This document shows, piece after piece, positions 1 to 8,218 of a stretch of DNA of 64,000 bases. Position numbers and translations under genes: made by a program. Below the pieces are notes generated by a model. That model was given only the letters and a program-made list of their open reading frames with translations, had not been told where the DNA came from and did not search any database. The stretch is from Cellulophaga fucicola (lineage in GTDB: Bacteria > Bacteroidota > Bacteroidia > Flavobacteriales > Flavobacteriaceae): contig NZ_FPIY01000001.1 in NCBI RefSeq assembly GCF_900119145.1, positions 186,001-250,000 of the forward strand. The letters run 5' to 3'. Within the stretch, counting starts at the first letter, position 1. Each line of letters starts with the position of its first letter.

Positions 1-1898
1 AGCGTATTGTAGACGCGGGTAAAACAGGTAAAAGTGTTTTAGGTGGCGAAAAAGCTAAAGATTTATTAGAGGAGATAACAACTATAGTTATAAAACAGCA
101 GACTAGAAGTTTAAAAATTCTAGGTGATATAGAAAAGGAGTTAGAGACAGAGAATATTTTTATTATTAACGAAAAAGAAGTTAATAAAAACCAAGAAGCT
201 TTTATAAAAACATACTTTACAGAAAAAGTAAGTCCGCGTTTAATGACAATTGTTTTAAACGATTTAAGAGAGTTTCCGTTATTAAAAGATACCGCAGCAT
301 ATTTGGCTATAAAAATGGTATTAAATAATGTTAATGAAAACGGTATTCCTGAGAATAAGTACGCATTAATAGAGATTCCTAAAGAAATAGAACGTTTTGT
401 AGAGTTGCCAAAGGAAGGTGATAAAAATTATATTATTCTTTTAGATGATTTAATTAGATATTCTCTGCGTCATATTTTTAATATGTTTACGTATAAGTCT
501 ATTTCTGCGCATATGATTAAGATTACTAGAGATGCAGAATTAGATATAGATAATGATCTTAGTAAGAGTTTTATAGAGAAAATTTCTTCTAGTGTGGAGC
601 ATCGTAAAATTAGTGATCCAGTACGTTTTGTATACGATAAAAGAATAGCAAAAGATACCTTGGCTTTTTTAATGGAAAAGATGGGGATAGAGGAAACAGA
701 TAGTATAATTCCGGGTGGTATTTACCACAACCGTAGAGATTATATGAAATTTCCTAGTTTAGGTCGTAAGGATCTTATGTACGGGAAAATTACGCCTTTA
801 CCCGTTAAAGATTTTAGTTTAGAAGGTAGTATTTTAGAGCGTATTGCAGAGAAAGATCATTTGCAGTATACGCCATACCATACATTCTCTTACATCACTA
901 AATTTTTAAGAGAGGCAGCATTAGACCCTCAGGTAAGAACCATAAAGCTTACGGTGTATAGGTTGGCGAGTAATTCTCAAGTAGTTTCTTCTTTAATAAA
1001 TGCGGTTAAAAATGGTAAGCAAGTAACGGTGCAAATAGAATTGCAAGCTAGGTTTGATGAGCAAGCAAATATTGAATATGCAGAGTTGTTACAAGCAGAA
1101 GGGGTTAAGCTTATTTTTGGAGTACCAGGCTTAAAAGTGCACAGTAAAATATGTGTTATAGAGAGAGAAGAATCAGAAGGACTTAAGCGTTATGGGTTTA
1201 TTAGTACAGGTAACTTTAATGAATCTACGGCTAAAATTTATACAGATTATACGTTGTTTACAGCGCATTCATCAATATTAAAAGAGTTAAATAAAGTTTT
1301 TGATTTTTTTGAAACTAGCTATAAAATTAATAAGTACAAGCACTTAATTGTATCGCCTCATTATACAAAAAATGTTTTTAGAGCGTTAATAGATCAAGAG
1401 ATTGAAAATGCAAAGGCAGGTAAAGATGCTTTTATAAAAATTAAGATGAATAGCTTAACTTCTTATAAAATGGTAGACAAACTTTACGAGGCTAGTAATG
1501 CTGGGGTAAAAGTTCAATTAATTATTAGAGGTATTTGTTGTTTAGTTCCCGGAGTTAAGGGAATGAGCGAGAATATAGAAGCAATTAGTGTAGTCGATAA
1601 ATTTTTAGAACATACACGTGTTTTTATTTTTGGTAACGATGGTGATACAAAAATTTATATTTCATCTGCAGATTGGATGACAAGGAACTTGGATTTTAGA
1701 GTAGAAGTTGGTTGTCCTATTTACGATAAAGATATTAAAAAACAACTATTAGATACTTTTGATATTTCTTGGAATGATAATTTAAAAGCACGTATATTTT
1801 CAGTTAAACAAGACAATGCATATCGCAAAGATAATATGCCAGAATTGCGATCACAGTTTGCACTGTATAATTATTATAAGGAGAAATTAAATAAATAG
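1..1898 (+). CDS. ppk: Polyphosphate kinase 1, 5' end outside the window
   Basis: PPK1 reversibly polymerises the gamma-phosphate of ATP into inorganic polyphosphate. The frame is open from base 3, so the first ATG at 243 is internal; about 632 residues are visible of a usual ~690, and only the N-terminal few dozen are missing. The core is recognisable from the phospholipase-D-like catalytic modules: a VHSKICVI segment near visible residue 378 (catalytic-histidine region), the STGNFNEST stretch after it, and a second block with SSADWMTRNLDFRVE near residue 560. The stop lies 9 bases before the ppx start, so the two form an operon that makes and degrades polyphosphate. Confidence 0.95.
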   Translation, partial: RIVDAGKTGKSVLGGEKAKDLLEEITTIVIKQQTRSLKILGDIEKELETENIFIINEKEVNKNQEAFIKTYFTEKVSPRLMTIVLNDLREFPLLKDTAAYLAIKMVLNNVNENGIPENKYALIEIPKEIERFVELPKEGDKNYIILLDDLIRYSLRHIFNMFTYKSISAHMIKITRDAELDIDNDLSKSFIEKISSSVEHRKISDPVRFVYDKRIAKDTLAFLMEKMGIEETDSIIPGGIYHNRRDYMKFPSLGRKDLMYGKITPLPVKDFSLEGSILERIAEKDHLQYTPYHTFSYITKFLREAALDPQVRTIKLTVYRLASNSQVVSSLINAVKNGKQVTVQIELQARFDEQANIEYAELLQAEGVKLIFGVPGLKVHSKICVIEREESEGLKRYGFISTGNFNESTAKIYTDYTLFTAHSSILKELNKVFDFFETSYKINKYKHLIVSPHYTKNVFRALIDQEIENAKAGKDAFIKIKMNSLTSYKMVDKLYEASNAGVKVQLIIRGICCLVPGVKGMSENIEAISVVDKFLEHTRVFIFGNDGDTKIYISSADWMTRNLDFRVEVGCPIYDKDIKKQLLDTFDISWNDNLKARIFSVKQDNAYRKDNMPELRSQFALYNYYKEKLNK

Positions 1899-1907
1899 AT
1901 TTTTATT

Positions 1908-2804
1908 TTGAAGATTTTTAAGCTTGCTGCAATAGATATTGGCTCTAACGCCATACGTCTGCTTATACATAACATTATCGAAACCAAAGGAAAGAAGACA
2001 GAGTTTAGAAAAAGCTCCTTGGTTAGGGTGCCTATACGTTTAGGTGAAGATTCTTTTACTGTTGGTGAAATATCTGATAGAAATATAGAACGAATGATTG
2101 ATGCTATGAAGGCATTTAAATTATTAATGAACGTAAATGGTGTAGATGGTTATATGGCTTGTGCTACATCTGCAATTAGAGAGGCTAATAATGGGTACGA
2201 GGTTGTAGAAAAAATACGTAACGAAGCAGGAATAAATATTCAAGTTATAGACGGTAAAAAAGAAGCAGCTATAATTGCTTCTACAGACTTAAAAGAGTTA
2301 ATTAATAACGATCAGGCTTACTTATATATAGATGTTGGTGGTGGTAGTACAGAGTTTACCGTTTTTTCTGAAGGAAAGCTAATAGCCTCTAAATCTTTTA
2401 AAATTGGTACAGTTAGACTTTTAAATGATATGGTTGGAGTTAAAGTCTGGACCCAGTTAGAAGAATGGATTAAGTTGTATACAAAAGACCTTGTAAAAGT
2501 TTCTATAATAGGTTCTGGTGGTAACATAAATAAGTTGCATAAAATGTCTGGCCGTAAAATAGGGGAGCCATTATCTTATATCTGGTTAAATGCTCAGTAT
2601 CACTTTTTAGAAAGTATGAGCTATGAAGATAGGGTGTCTGAACTTGGTTTAAACCAAGATAGGGCAGATGTTATTATACCAGCAACACGTGTTTTCTTAT
2701 CAGCAGCAAAATGGTCTGGAGCAAAGAAAATACACGTGCCAAAAATTGGATTATCAGATGGTATGATCAAGACTTTGTATCAAAAAAATAAAGAGTCTAT
2801 TTAA
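1908..2804 (+). CDS. ppx: Exopolyphosphatase, Ppx/GppA family
   Basis: Predicted to hydrolyse terminal phosphates from polyphosphate (or pppGpp, since Ppx and GppA cannot be separated from sequence alone). The ASKHA fold is visible: phosphate-1 motif AIDIGSNAIRL at residues 8-18, CATSAIREA near 85-93, and the phosphate-2 loop DVGGGSTEF near 141-149. At 298 residues it has only the short catalytic two-domain form, without the C-terminal HD domain of E. coli Ppx. The start is a TTG, 9 bases after the ppk stop. No ATG start fits, because the ASKHA motif begins only seven residues in. It converges on miaE with 8 bases between stops. Confidence 0.92.
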   Translation: MKIFKLAAIDIGSNAIRLLIHNIIETKGKKTEFRKSSLVRVPIRLGEDSFTVGEISDRNIERMIDAMKAFKLLMNVNGVDGYMACATSAIREANNGYEVVEKIRNEAGINIQVIDGKKEAAIIASTDLKELINNDQAYLYIDVGGGSTEFTVFSEGKLIASKSFKIGTVRLLNDMVGVKVWTQLEEWIKLYTKDLVKVSIIGSGGNINKLHKMSGRKIGEPLSYIWLNAQYHFLESMSYEDRVSELGLNQDRADVIIPATRVFLSAAKWSGAKKIHVPKIGLSDGMIKTLYQKNKESI

Positions 2805-2812
2805 TAATTTAA

Positions 2813-3394
2813 TTACCCGTGTATATTTCCTCTTTCGCCTAAGTTTTTCATTAAACTAGCTTCGTATTCTAATAAATCTTGCCATTTTTGGTCAACTTCA
2901 TCACGGTCACCATATTGTCTGGCAAAGTTTAGGAACATAGTATAATGTCCGGCTTCGCTAATCATCAATTTACGATAAAATTCAGCTAAATCTTTATCTG
3001 TAAGTTCTTCAGATAGTAACCTAAAACGTTCGCAACTACGAGCCTCTATTAAAGCGGCATACAAGAGCCTGTGTACCAATTGTGTTGTTCTGCTACCTCC
3101 TTTAGGAAAAAACTTTAAAAGGTCTATTACATACAGGTCTTTGCGGTCTCGGCCTAATGTATTACCACGAGCAATAATACGATCATGAACCATTTTAAAA
3201 TGTCCCATTTCTTCTCTAGATAATGCAATCATTTCTTGTACTAATTCTGTGTATTCTGGAAAGCCAACAATTAACGAAATAGCTGTAGCAGCTGCTTTCT
3301 GTTCGCAAAAAGCATGATCTGTTAATATATCATCTATGTTTTTTTCTACAATGTTAACCCAGCGTGGGTCTGTAGGGAGTTTTAAGCCTAGCAT
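2813..3394 (-). CDS. miaE: tRNA 2-methylthio-N6-isopentenyladenosine(37) hydroxylase
   Basis: MiaE is a non-haem diiron monooxygenase that hydroxylates the isopentenyl group of ms2i6A at tRNA position 37. The 193-residue length fits the family. The diiron ferritin-like ligand pattern is visible: an early DHAFCEQKAA helix (~26-35), SREEMGHFKMVHDR (~80-93, E-x-x-H), EARSCERFRLL (~117-127) and ISEAGHYTMF (~145-154, E-x-x-H). It stands alone on the minus strand. A TAnnTTTG box 19 bases upstream gives a short leader. The ATG at 3394 is the only sensible start. Confidence 0.93.
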   Translation of the reverse strand: MLGLKLPTDPRWVNIVEKNIDDILTDHAFCEQKAAATAISLIVGFPEYTELVQEMIALSREEMGHFKMVHDRIIARGNTLGRDRKDLYVIDLLKFFPKGGSRTTQLVHRLLYAALIEARSCERFRLLSEELTDKDLAEFYRKLMISEAGHYTMFLNFARQYGDRDEVDQKWQDLLEYEASLMKNLGERGNIHG

Positions 3395-3412
3395 AATTTA
3401 TGTATTATAGTG

Positions 3413-3420
3413 CAAAAATA
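3413..3420 (-). promoter_or_regulatory. -7 promoter box of miaE
   Basis: Reads TATTTTTG on the minus strand, an exact TAnnTTTG Bacteroidota -7 element. Transcription would start near 3409, giving a leader of about 15 bases. No TTG -33 box is seen at the usual distance, so the call rests on one element and its position. Confidence 0.5.
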
Positions 3421-3445
3421 GGTATATTGATTAGTATGTAAATAA

Positions 3446-3481
3446 AAAAGACATATTTTCTATGGTAGAAAATATGCCTTT
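3446..3481. other. Strong hairpin between divergent genes
   Basis: An 11-base perfect inverted repeat (CATATTTTCTA at 3452-3462 and its complement at 3466-3476) with a 3-base loop. One mismatch further out, AAAAG/CTTTT extends the stem. It looks like a bidirectional terminator, yet it lies upstream of both flanking genes (miaE leftwards, the ThuA gene rightwards). It might stop stray transcripts entering miaE or end a small RNA. The rest of 3395-3860 (about 465 bases) is very AT-rich, with no ORF or further signal that I could recognise. Confidence 0.5.
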
Positions 3482-3860
3482 TAAAGGTCTAGGTTGATTA
3501 GTTATTTTAAATATAATATTGATTTAAAGAACACTTGTTTGTATAATAGAATACAATAGTAGGTATTACTGTTAAAATTATATTAAAACCTAAATGTAGC
3601 ATAAATCATTCAATAATGAAATAAAATAGACGAAAAAGTAACAAATCTGTACTATTTGTTAAATCATTACATATTCTCTAATGCTCTTGTATTTGTATTA
3701 AATTATTGTATGTTAGTTGTTTGTATGTTTTTTGTTGACTTTTTGTCTAGTTTATATTAGTTTGCTTTTCTGTATCTATTTAAAAATAAATGGTTTAGCT
3801 TTTCATAAATTTATTACCTTACCATTAATTAAGAACAACCATTTAATAAACTATCATTTC

Positions 3861-4589
3861 ATGAAATCTATATTTTTAAAAGTTTTTGTATTTATATTTT
3901 TAAGTATTTCCTTTTTTTCTTGCGGCTTACAAAGTCCTAAAGTTTTAGTGTTTACTAAAACAGAAGGCTTTAGGCACGGATCTATAGAAAGTGGAGTAGT
4001 AGCATTAGAAAAAATGGCTAACGATCATAAATTTGTTATTGATACTACAGCAGATGCAAAGATGTTTACAGAATCTAATTTAAAGCAATATAAAGCGGTT
4101 GTTTTTTTGAATACTACGGGAGATATATTAAATGATGAGCAGCAAGCAGCTTTTGAAAAATATATAAAATCTGGGGGTGGTTATGTTGGTATACACGCTG
4201 CTGCAGATGCAGAATACAGTTGGCCTTGGTATAATAAGTTGGTTGGCGGGTATTTTAATGGTCACCCTAAAGTTCAGAAGGCAACATTACAAGTTATAGA
4301 TAATACTCATTTAGCTACTAAAATGTTAGATGCCACTTGGGAAAAGGTTGATGAATGGTATAACTACAAAGATTTAAATGAAGATGTAAATGTATTACTA
4401 GATATTGATGAAAAGAGTTACTCTGGCGGTACAAATGGTGATAATCATCCAATGGCTTGGTATCATGATTATGATGGAGGTAGAGCTTTTTATACGGGAT
4501 TAGGCCACACTAATGTAACTTTTGAAAACCCTGTATTTTTACAGCATTTATATGGTGGTATAAAATATGCAATGGGAGAGAAGAAGTAA
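3861..4589 (+). CDS. ThuA-like domain lipoprotein
   Basis: A 242-residue exported protein of the ThuA-like (trehalose utilisation, class I glutamine amidotransferase-like fold) family. The start at 3861 gives a lipoprotein signal peptide with lipobox SFFSCG at Cys 20. An in-frame ATG at 3717 would prepend 48 hydrophobic residues that bury this signal, so it is rejected. Family features are FTKTEGFRHGSI (~33-44), GGGYVGIHAAADAEY (~104-118), WYNKLVGGYFNGHP and a C-terminal YTGLGHT. In Bacteroidota such proteins occur with sugar-degrading enzymes, but the biochemical role is not settled. Here it stands alone and converges on dnaX with 3 bases between stops. Confidence 0.85.
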   Translation: MKSIFLKVFVFIFLSISFFSCGLQSPKVLVFTKTEGFRHGSIESGVVALEKMANDHKFVIDTTADAKMFTESNLKQYKAVVFLNTTGDILNDEQQAAFEKYIKSGGGYVGIHAAADAEYSWPWYNKLVGGYFNGHPKVQKATLQVIDNTHLATKMLDATWEKVDEWYNYKDLNEDVNVLLDIDEKSYSGGTNGDNHPMAWYHDYDGGRAFYTGLGHTNVTFENPVFLQHLYGGIKYAMGEKK

Positions 4590-4592
4590 AGG

Positions 4593-6407
4593 TTAAATAC
4601 TTAAATCAAATTCCTGTCGTAGCAAGTCTATTACAGGATTTTTTTCTCTAAGTTTTTGATATTTTTCTTCTGGAGTAAAAGCAAATTTCTTTATAGCTTC
4701 TTCGTTAACCGTAATTTCTAAAGTTATAAAGTAGTTGTTAAGTTCCTTTTTTAGGTACTCCATAAGATCAAACTTTTCACGTTCAACCTCTTTTTTCATA
4801 GTGTCGTTAGGCAATTGTATGGCAATTGTTGTTCTGTCTTTTAACGTTGGTGTATCACTATGTAAGTTAGATGCTAAAATACGCTGTCCTTCGGCTTCTA
4901 TTTTATCAACAAAGATATTCCATAACTCCTGTAGTTTTTCTTCTGTAAAATCATCATCAGGAAGAGTGCTTTCGTCAATTACAACATCAATTTTATTTAG
5001 TTTATGCTCTTGTTTTGCTTTTAAACTAGATAATGATAAGCCAGAAACTCTTTTAGGAGCATTAATGTCTAGTTTTTTTATGGCAGGAGGTGGAGTAATT
5101 TCTGCTGTTGTTACACTTGTTTCTTTGGTTATAACAGTAGGGGTGGCTGTTGTAGGAACTACAATTGGTTTAGTGTCTGCAACAGTTATTTGTTCTTTGG
5201 TCTCTGTAGGCGCAGTTTCATTCTGGTTAGTAGTAGAGTTATTTGTTGTAGCCTTTGTATTGGCTAACTCTATATTTCTGAAATGAGATGCAGGAACCAG
5301 TGATATAATTTGGTTGCTTAATGCTATAGATTCAGGATTTTTTTTTTCTCCATCAAAAGTGATAGAGGCTAATTTCATTAAGGCAAGTTCTATTAACAAG
5401 CGCTGATTTTTACTTGTCTTGTAGTCTAAATCTGTGCTGTTTGCAATGTCTATTGCTTTTAGAAGAAATGCATTGTTGGTTTGTTGTGACTGTTTTAGAT
5501 ATCTTTTCTTGGCTTCATCGCCAACCTCAAGTAAATCTACAGTATTAGGGTGTTTACATACCATTAAATCTCTAAAGTGAGATGCAAGACCTATAATAAA
5601 ATGATGTCCATCAAAACCTTTACTAAGTGTAGTGTTAAACAAGATTAGTAAAGATGGTATATCGTTTTGTAAAATATAATCTGTAGTTGTAAAGTAGGTG
5701 TCGTAATCTAATACGTTTAAATTTTCTGTTACAGCCTTACGTGTAAGCTGCTTCCCAGAGAAACTAACAACCCTATCAAATATAGAAAGAGCATCTCGCA
5801 TTGCACCATCTGCTTTTTGAGCAATAATATGTAAAGCATCATCATCTGCTTCTATACCTTGATTTTCTGCAATGTATTTTAAATATTCTGCTGCGTCTTT
5901 TACTGTTATTCTCTTAAAGTCGAATATCTGACAACGAGACAGAATCGTTGGTATAATTTTATGTTTTTCGGTAGTTGCTAAAATAAAAATAGCGTGTTTA
6001 GGCGGTTCTTCTAATGTTTTTAGAAAAGCATTAAAGGCTGCCTGAGATAACATATGTACCTCATCAATAATATAAACTTTGTATTTACCAACTTGTGGTG
6101 GTATACGTACTTGGTCTATTAAACTTCTAATGCCATCTACAGAGTTATTAGAGGCAGCATCGAGTTCAAAAATATTAAAAGCAAAATCTTCTTCAGACTG
6201 TTCTTCACCGTCAGAATTAATCATTTTTGCTAAAATACGAGCACATGTAGTTTTACCAACACCTCTAGGACCTGTAAACAATAAAGCTTGCGCTAAATGA
6301 TTGTTTTGTATGGCATTTAAAAGTGTATTTGTAATAGCTTGTTGCCCCACAACATCTTTAAATGTTTGTGGTCTGTATTTCCTAGCTGATACTACAAATG
6401 GTTCCAA
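4593..6407 (-). CDS. dnaX: DNA polymerase III subunit gamma/tau
   Basis: The clamp-loader AAA+ subunit of the replicative polymerase. The N-terminal domain shows Walker A GPRGVGKTT (~46-54), Walker B/DExx IIDEVHML (~113-120) and the sensor/arginine-finger segment ILSRCQIFDF (~154-163). The usual four-cysteine zinc module between Walker A and the ELDAASN motif is absent and replaced by a short acidic linker. A Thr/Pro-rich linker (~395-450) leads to a C-terminal tau-like domain (~480-604). No slippery A-tract or frameshift site was evident. Transcribed away from rnpB, with its own -7 box at 6446-6453. Confidence 0.96.
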   Translation of the reverse strand: MEPFVVSARKYRPQTFKDVVGQQAITNTLLNAIQNNHLAQALLFTGPRGVGKTTCARILAKMINSDGEEQSEEDFAFNIFELDAASNNSVDGIRSLIDQVRIPPQVGKYKVYIIDEVHMLSQAAFNAFLKTLEEPPKHAIFILATTEKHKIIPTILSRCQIFDFKRITVKDAAEYLKYIAENQGIEADDDALHIIAQKADGAMRDALSIFDRVVSFSGKQLTRKAVTENLNVLDYDTYFTTTDYILQNDIPSLLILFNTTLSKGFDGHHFIIGLASHFRDLMVCKHPNTVDLLEVGDEAKKRYLKQSQQTNNAFLLKAIDIANSTDLDYKTSKNQRLLIELALMKLASITFDGEKKNPESIALSNQIISLVPASHFRNIELANTKATTNNSTTNQNETAPTETKEQITVADTKPIVVPTTATPTVITKETSVTTAEITPPPAIKKLDINAPKRVSGLSLSSLKAKQEHKLNKIDVVIDESTLPDDDFTEEKLQELWNIFVDKIEAEGQRILASNLHSDTPTLKDRTTIAIQLPNDTMKKEVEREKFDLMEYLKKELNNYFITLEITVNEEAIKKFAFTPEEKYQKLREKNPVIDLLRQEFDLSI

Positions 6408-6445
6408 TTATATTGCTTTTTTTTAGTGAACTACTGTTAACACTA

Positions 6446-6453
6446 CAAATATA
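6446..6453 (-). promoter_or_regulatory. -7 promoter box of dnaX
   Basis: TATATTTG on the minus strand, an exact TAnnTTTG match. It predicts a transcript starting near 6442 and a leader of about 35 bases before the dnaX ATG. The rnpB box lies 65 bases away on the other strand, so this is a compact divergent promoter region. Confidence 0.5.
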
Positions 6454-6518
6454 AAAATACCCTCTTATTTTACCTTGTATTTTGTAAAGATATAGTACTT
6501 ACTTATCAACAATTAAAT

Positions 6519-6526
6519 TACCTTTG
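6519..6526 (+). promoter_or_regulatory. -7 promoter box of rnpB
   Basis: TACCTTTG, an exact TAnnTTTG element. Counting about four bases on gives a start at 6530-6531, which coincides with the first base of helix P1 of RNase P RNA. That agreement makes this one of the best-supported promoter calls in the window, although no -33 TTG is obvious. Confidence 0.65.
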
Positions 6527-6530
6527 CCAC

Positions 6531-6842
6531 GAGCAGGTTACTCTATCGCTTTACAATTTAATTTGTAAAGAGGAAAGTCCGGACACCATAGTGCAGCATA
6601 GCGGGTAACGCCCGTCCGTTGTAAGACGAGGACAAGTGCAGCAGAAAGTATGTACAGGTAATGCTGTAGTGAAACCAGGTAAACTCTATGCGGTGCAACG
6701 CCATGTAAATTAGCGTTATAAGGGTACACGCCCAAGCTAAAGGGTAGGCGGTTTGAGCTTTTGGGTAACCAAAAGCCTAGATAAATGATAGAGGAGTTTC
6801 TTTTAGGAACTTTACAGAATCCGGCTTATTGCCTGCTCTTTT
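6531..6842 (+). ncRNA. rnpB: RNase P RNA (bacterial class A)
   Basis: The catalytic RNA of RNase P, which trims tRNA 5' leaders. Helix P1 is formed by GAGCAGG (6531-6537) and CCTGCTC (6832-6838). The universally conserved core is present: GAGGAAAGTCCGGAC near 6570-6584, CACCATAGTGCAG just after, and the 3' P4 strand ACAGAATCCGGCTTA near 6814-6828. About 310 bases in all. The transcript ends in CTCTTTTTATT directly after P1, a probable U-rich terminator. A 65-codon antisense frame inside it is meaningless. It converges on rsmD. Confidence 0.95.
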
Positions 6843-6848
6843 TATTCT

Positions 6849-7391
6849 TCAGATTTTATTTTCAAAAAAGCTAAAAACACTTCCTCCGTATCTTTTTGCA
6901 TAAGAGAAATGTGGTAGGTGTTCTAATTTTGTGTGTTTAGAGTGCTCTACTATCAACATTCCGTCTTCTAGAAGTAATTCATTTTTAAAAACTAGTTCTG
7001 GAATTTTAGAAAAGTTTTCTAAAGATAAATCGTACGGTGGATCTGCAAAAATTACATTAGACTTTATAGAAGTGCGTTCTAGATATTTAAAAACATCACT
7101 TTTTACAGTAGATAAATTAAACTCTAGTTCTTTTGCAGTTTGATTTATAAATTTAATGCAGCCATAATCTGCATCTACACAAATAATATTTTCTGTACCA
7201 CGAGAAGCAAACTCGTAACTAATGTTGCCTGTGCCAGAAAATAAGTCTAAAAGACTAACATCTTCAAAATAATAATGATTGTTCAAGATGTTAAAAATGG
7301 CTTCTTTAGCCATATCAGTTGTTGGTCTAACAGGCAGTCTTTTAGGAGCTGTTATACGTTTGCTTTTATGTTTTCCAGATATTATGCGCAT
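6849..7391 (-). CDS. rsmD: 16S rRNA (guanine(966)-N(2))-methyltransferase
   Basis: Methylates G966 of 16S rRNA during 30S assembly, using SAM. At 180 residues it is the usual compact RsmD. It starts with MRIISGKHKSK and shows RPTTDMAKEAIFNIL (~22-36), the SAM-binding LLDLFSGTGNISYE (~47-60) and the N6/N2-methylase motif FADPPYD (~115-121). Its start abuts the stop of the DUF3822 gene (sharing base 7391), so translation is probably coupled. It is the last gene of a three-gene minus-strand operon. Confidence 0.95.
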   Translation of the reverse strand: MRIISGKHKSKRITAPKRLPVRPTTDMAKEAIFNILNNHYYFEDVSLLDLFSGTGNISYEFASRGTENIICVDADYGCIKFINQTAKELEFNLSTVKSDVFKYLERTSIKSNVIFADPPYDLSLENFSKIPELVFKNELLLEDGMLIVEHSKHTKLEHLPHFSYAKRYGGSVFSFFENKI

Positions 7392-8218
7392 TATAGAGCG
7401 TTTAAGATGGTAAGGTCAATGTTTTTTTTAGTGTAATCTCCTAATTGAAAAGTACTACTGTCTGGAGCATATATAGAAACATTTTTAAAATGCTTGTAGC
7501 TTCCTTTGTAAATATCACTATCCTCCTCTATTTCTCCAAAAAGTCTAAGTAGTAGGGTTTCGTTATTTAATTTTAATTGCTCGCAAGTAAAAAGTAAATA
7601 GTATAAAAAGTCTTCAGTGGTAGTATACTCAAAACTATTAAAAAGCAATAATTTCTTTTTGTCTAAAACTGTTATATCCATCTGTTTTTCAGAGGCGTAA
7701 ATATAACAAGTAATGTCATTATTTGTATTTGCGTTTAGCAAAGAAGTAATTAGTATAGACGAGCTGTGTTTGTATGTAAACTCACCAAATAGATCATAGA
7801 TGTAATTATTTATGTTAACCAATGGTACATATACATTTATAATGTCGTAGTTGGTAATTTCGTCTTGCGCTAGTAAGTCTGTAGCTAAAACTTTGGTATT
7901 GTATTTCAAATAATTTTTTGCTTCATCCTCAATAAACAACGGTTTAGGAACAAAACAAAATAGTGTATTTCTATGTATACCTATGACTTCAGAAAACTCT
8001 TGCTCGGTAATTTTATGTTCTGTAAACATAGTTACCAACTCTTTTTCTAACTCAATAGGGTTTAGTTCTTCATCAAAAGTTTTTTGGTCTGATACTATAA
8101 TAGAATTATCTAAAGTATCAACAACACAAAAAGAAAGTCCATTCAAACTAATTTGAATGGACAATTTTTTATAATTAGATGTAGAATCTAACGTATTATT
8201 TTTTTTCTTTTCTGTCAT
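7391..8218 (-). CDS. DUF3822 family protein
   Basis: An uncharacterised protein of about 275 residues found beside rsmD in many Flavobacteriaceae. I recognise it as DUF3822. No signal peptide or membrane segment is seen. The N-terminal stretch LSIQISLNGLSFCVVD resembles the first beta-strands of an ASKHA (actin/PilM-like) fold, which is inference only. The ATG at 8218 (MTEKKK) is preferred to one seven codons upstream because it shortens the overlap with the preceding gene to 23 bases. Co-transcribed between the pseudopilin-like gene and rsmD. Confidence 0.75.
   Translation of the reverse strand: MTEKKKNNTLDSTSNYKKLSIQISLNGLSFCVVDTLDNSIIVSDQKTFDEELNPIELEKELVTMFTEHKITEQEFSEVIGIHRNTLFCFVPKPLFIEDEAKNYLKYNTKVLATDLLAQDEITNYDIINVYVPLVNINNYIYDLFGEFTYKHSSSILITSLLNANTNNDITCYIYASEKQMDITVLDKKKLLLFNSFEYTTTEDFLYYLLFTCEQLKLNNETLLLRLFGEIEEDSDIYKGSYKHFKNVSIYAPDSSTFQLGDYTKKNIDLTILNAL

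Noticed and set aside
3717-3860. Upstream ATG that would extend the ThuA-like protein by 48 residues
   Set aside because: The extension is hydrophobic noise and hides a normal lipoprotein signal that begins at 3861.
4735-5286. 183-codon plus-strand frame opposite dnaX
   Set aside because: Mirror of the Thr/Ser/Lys-rich linker codons of dnaX; no start context or family features.
6538-6735. Antisense 65-codon frame in the rnpB region
   Set aside because: It lies within a structured RNA whose conserved core is unmistakable.
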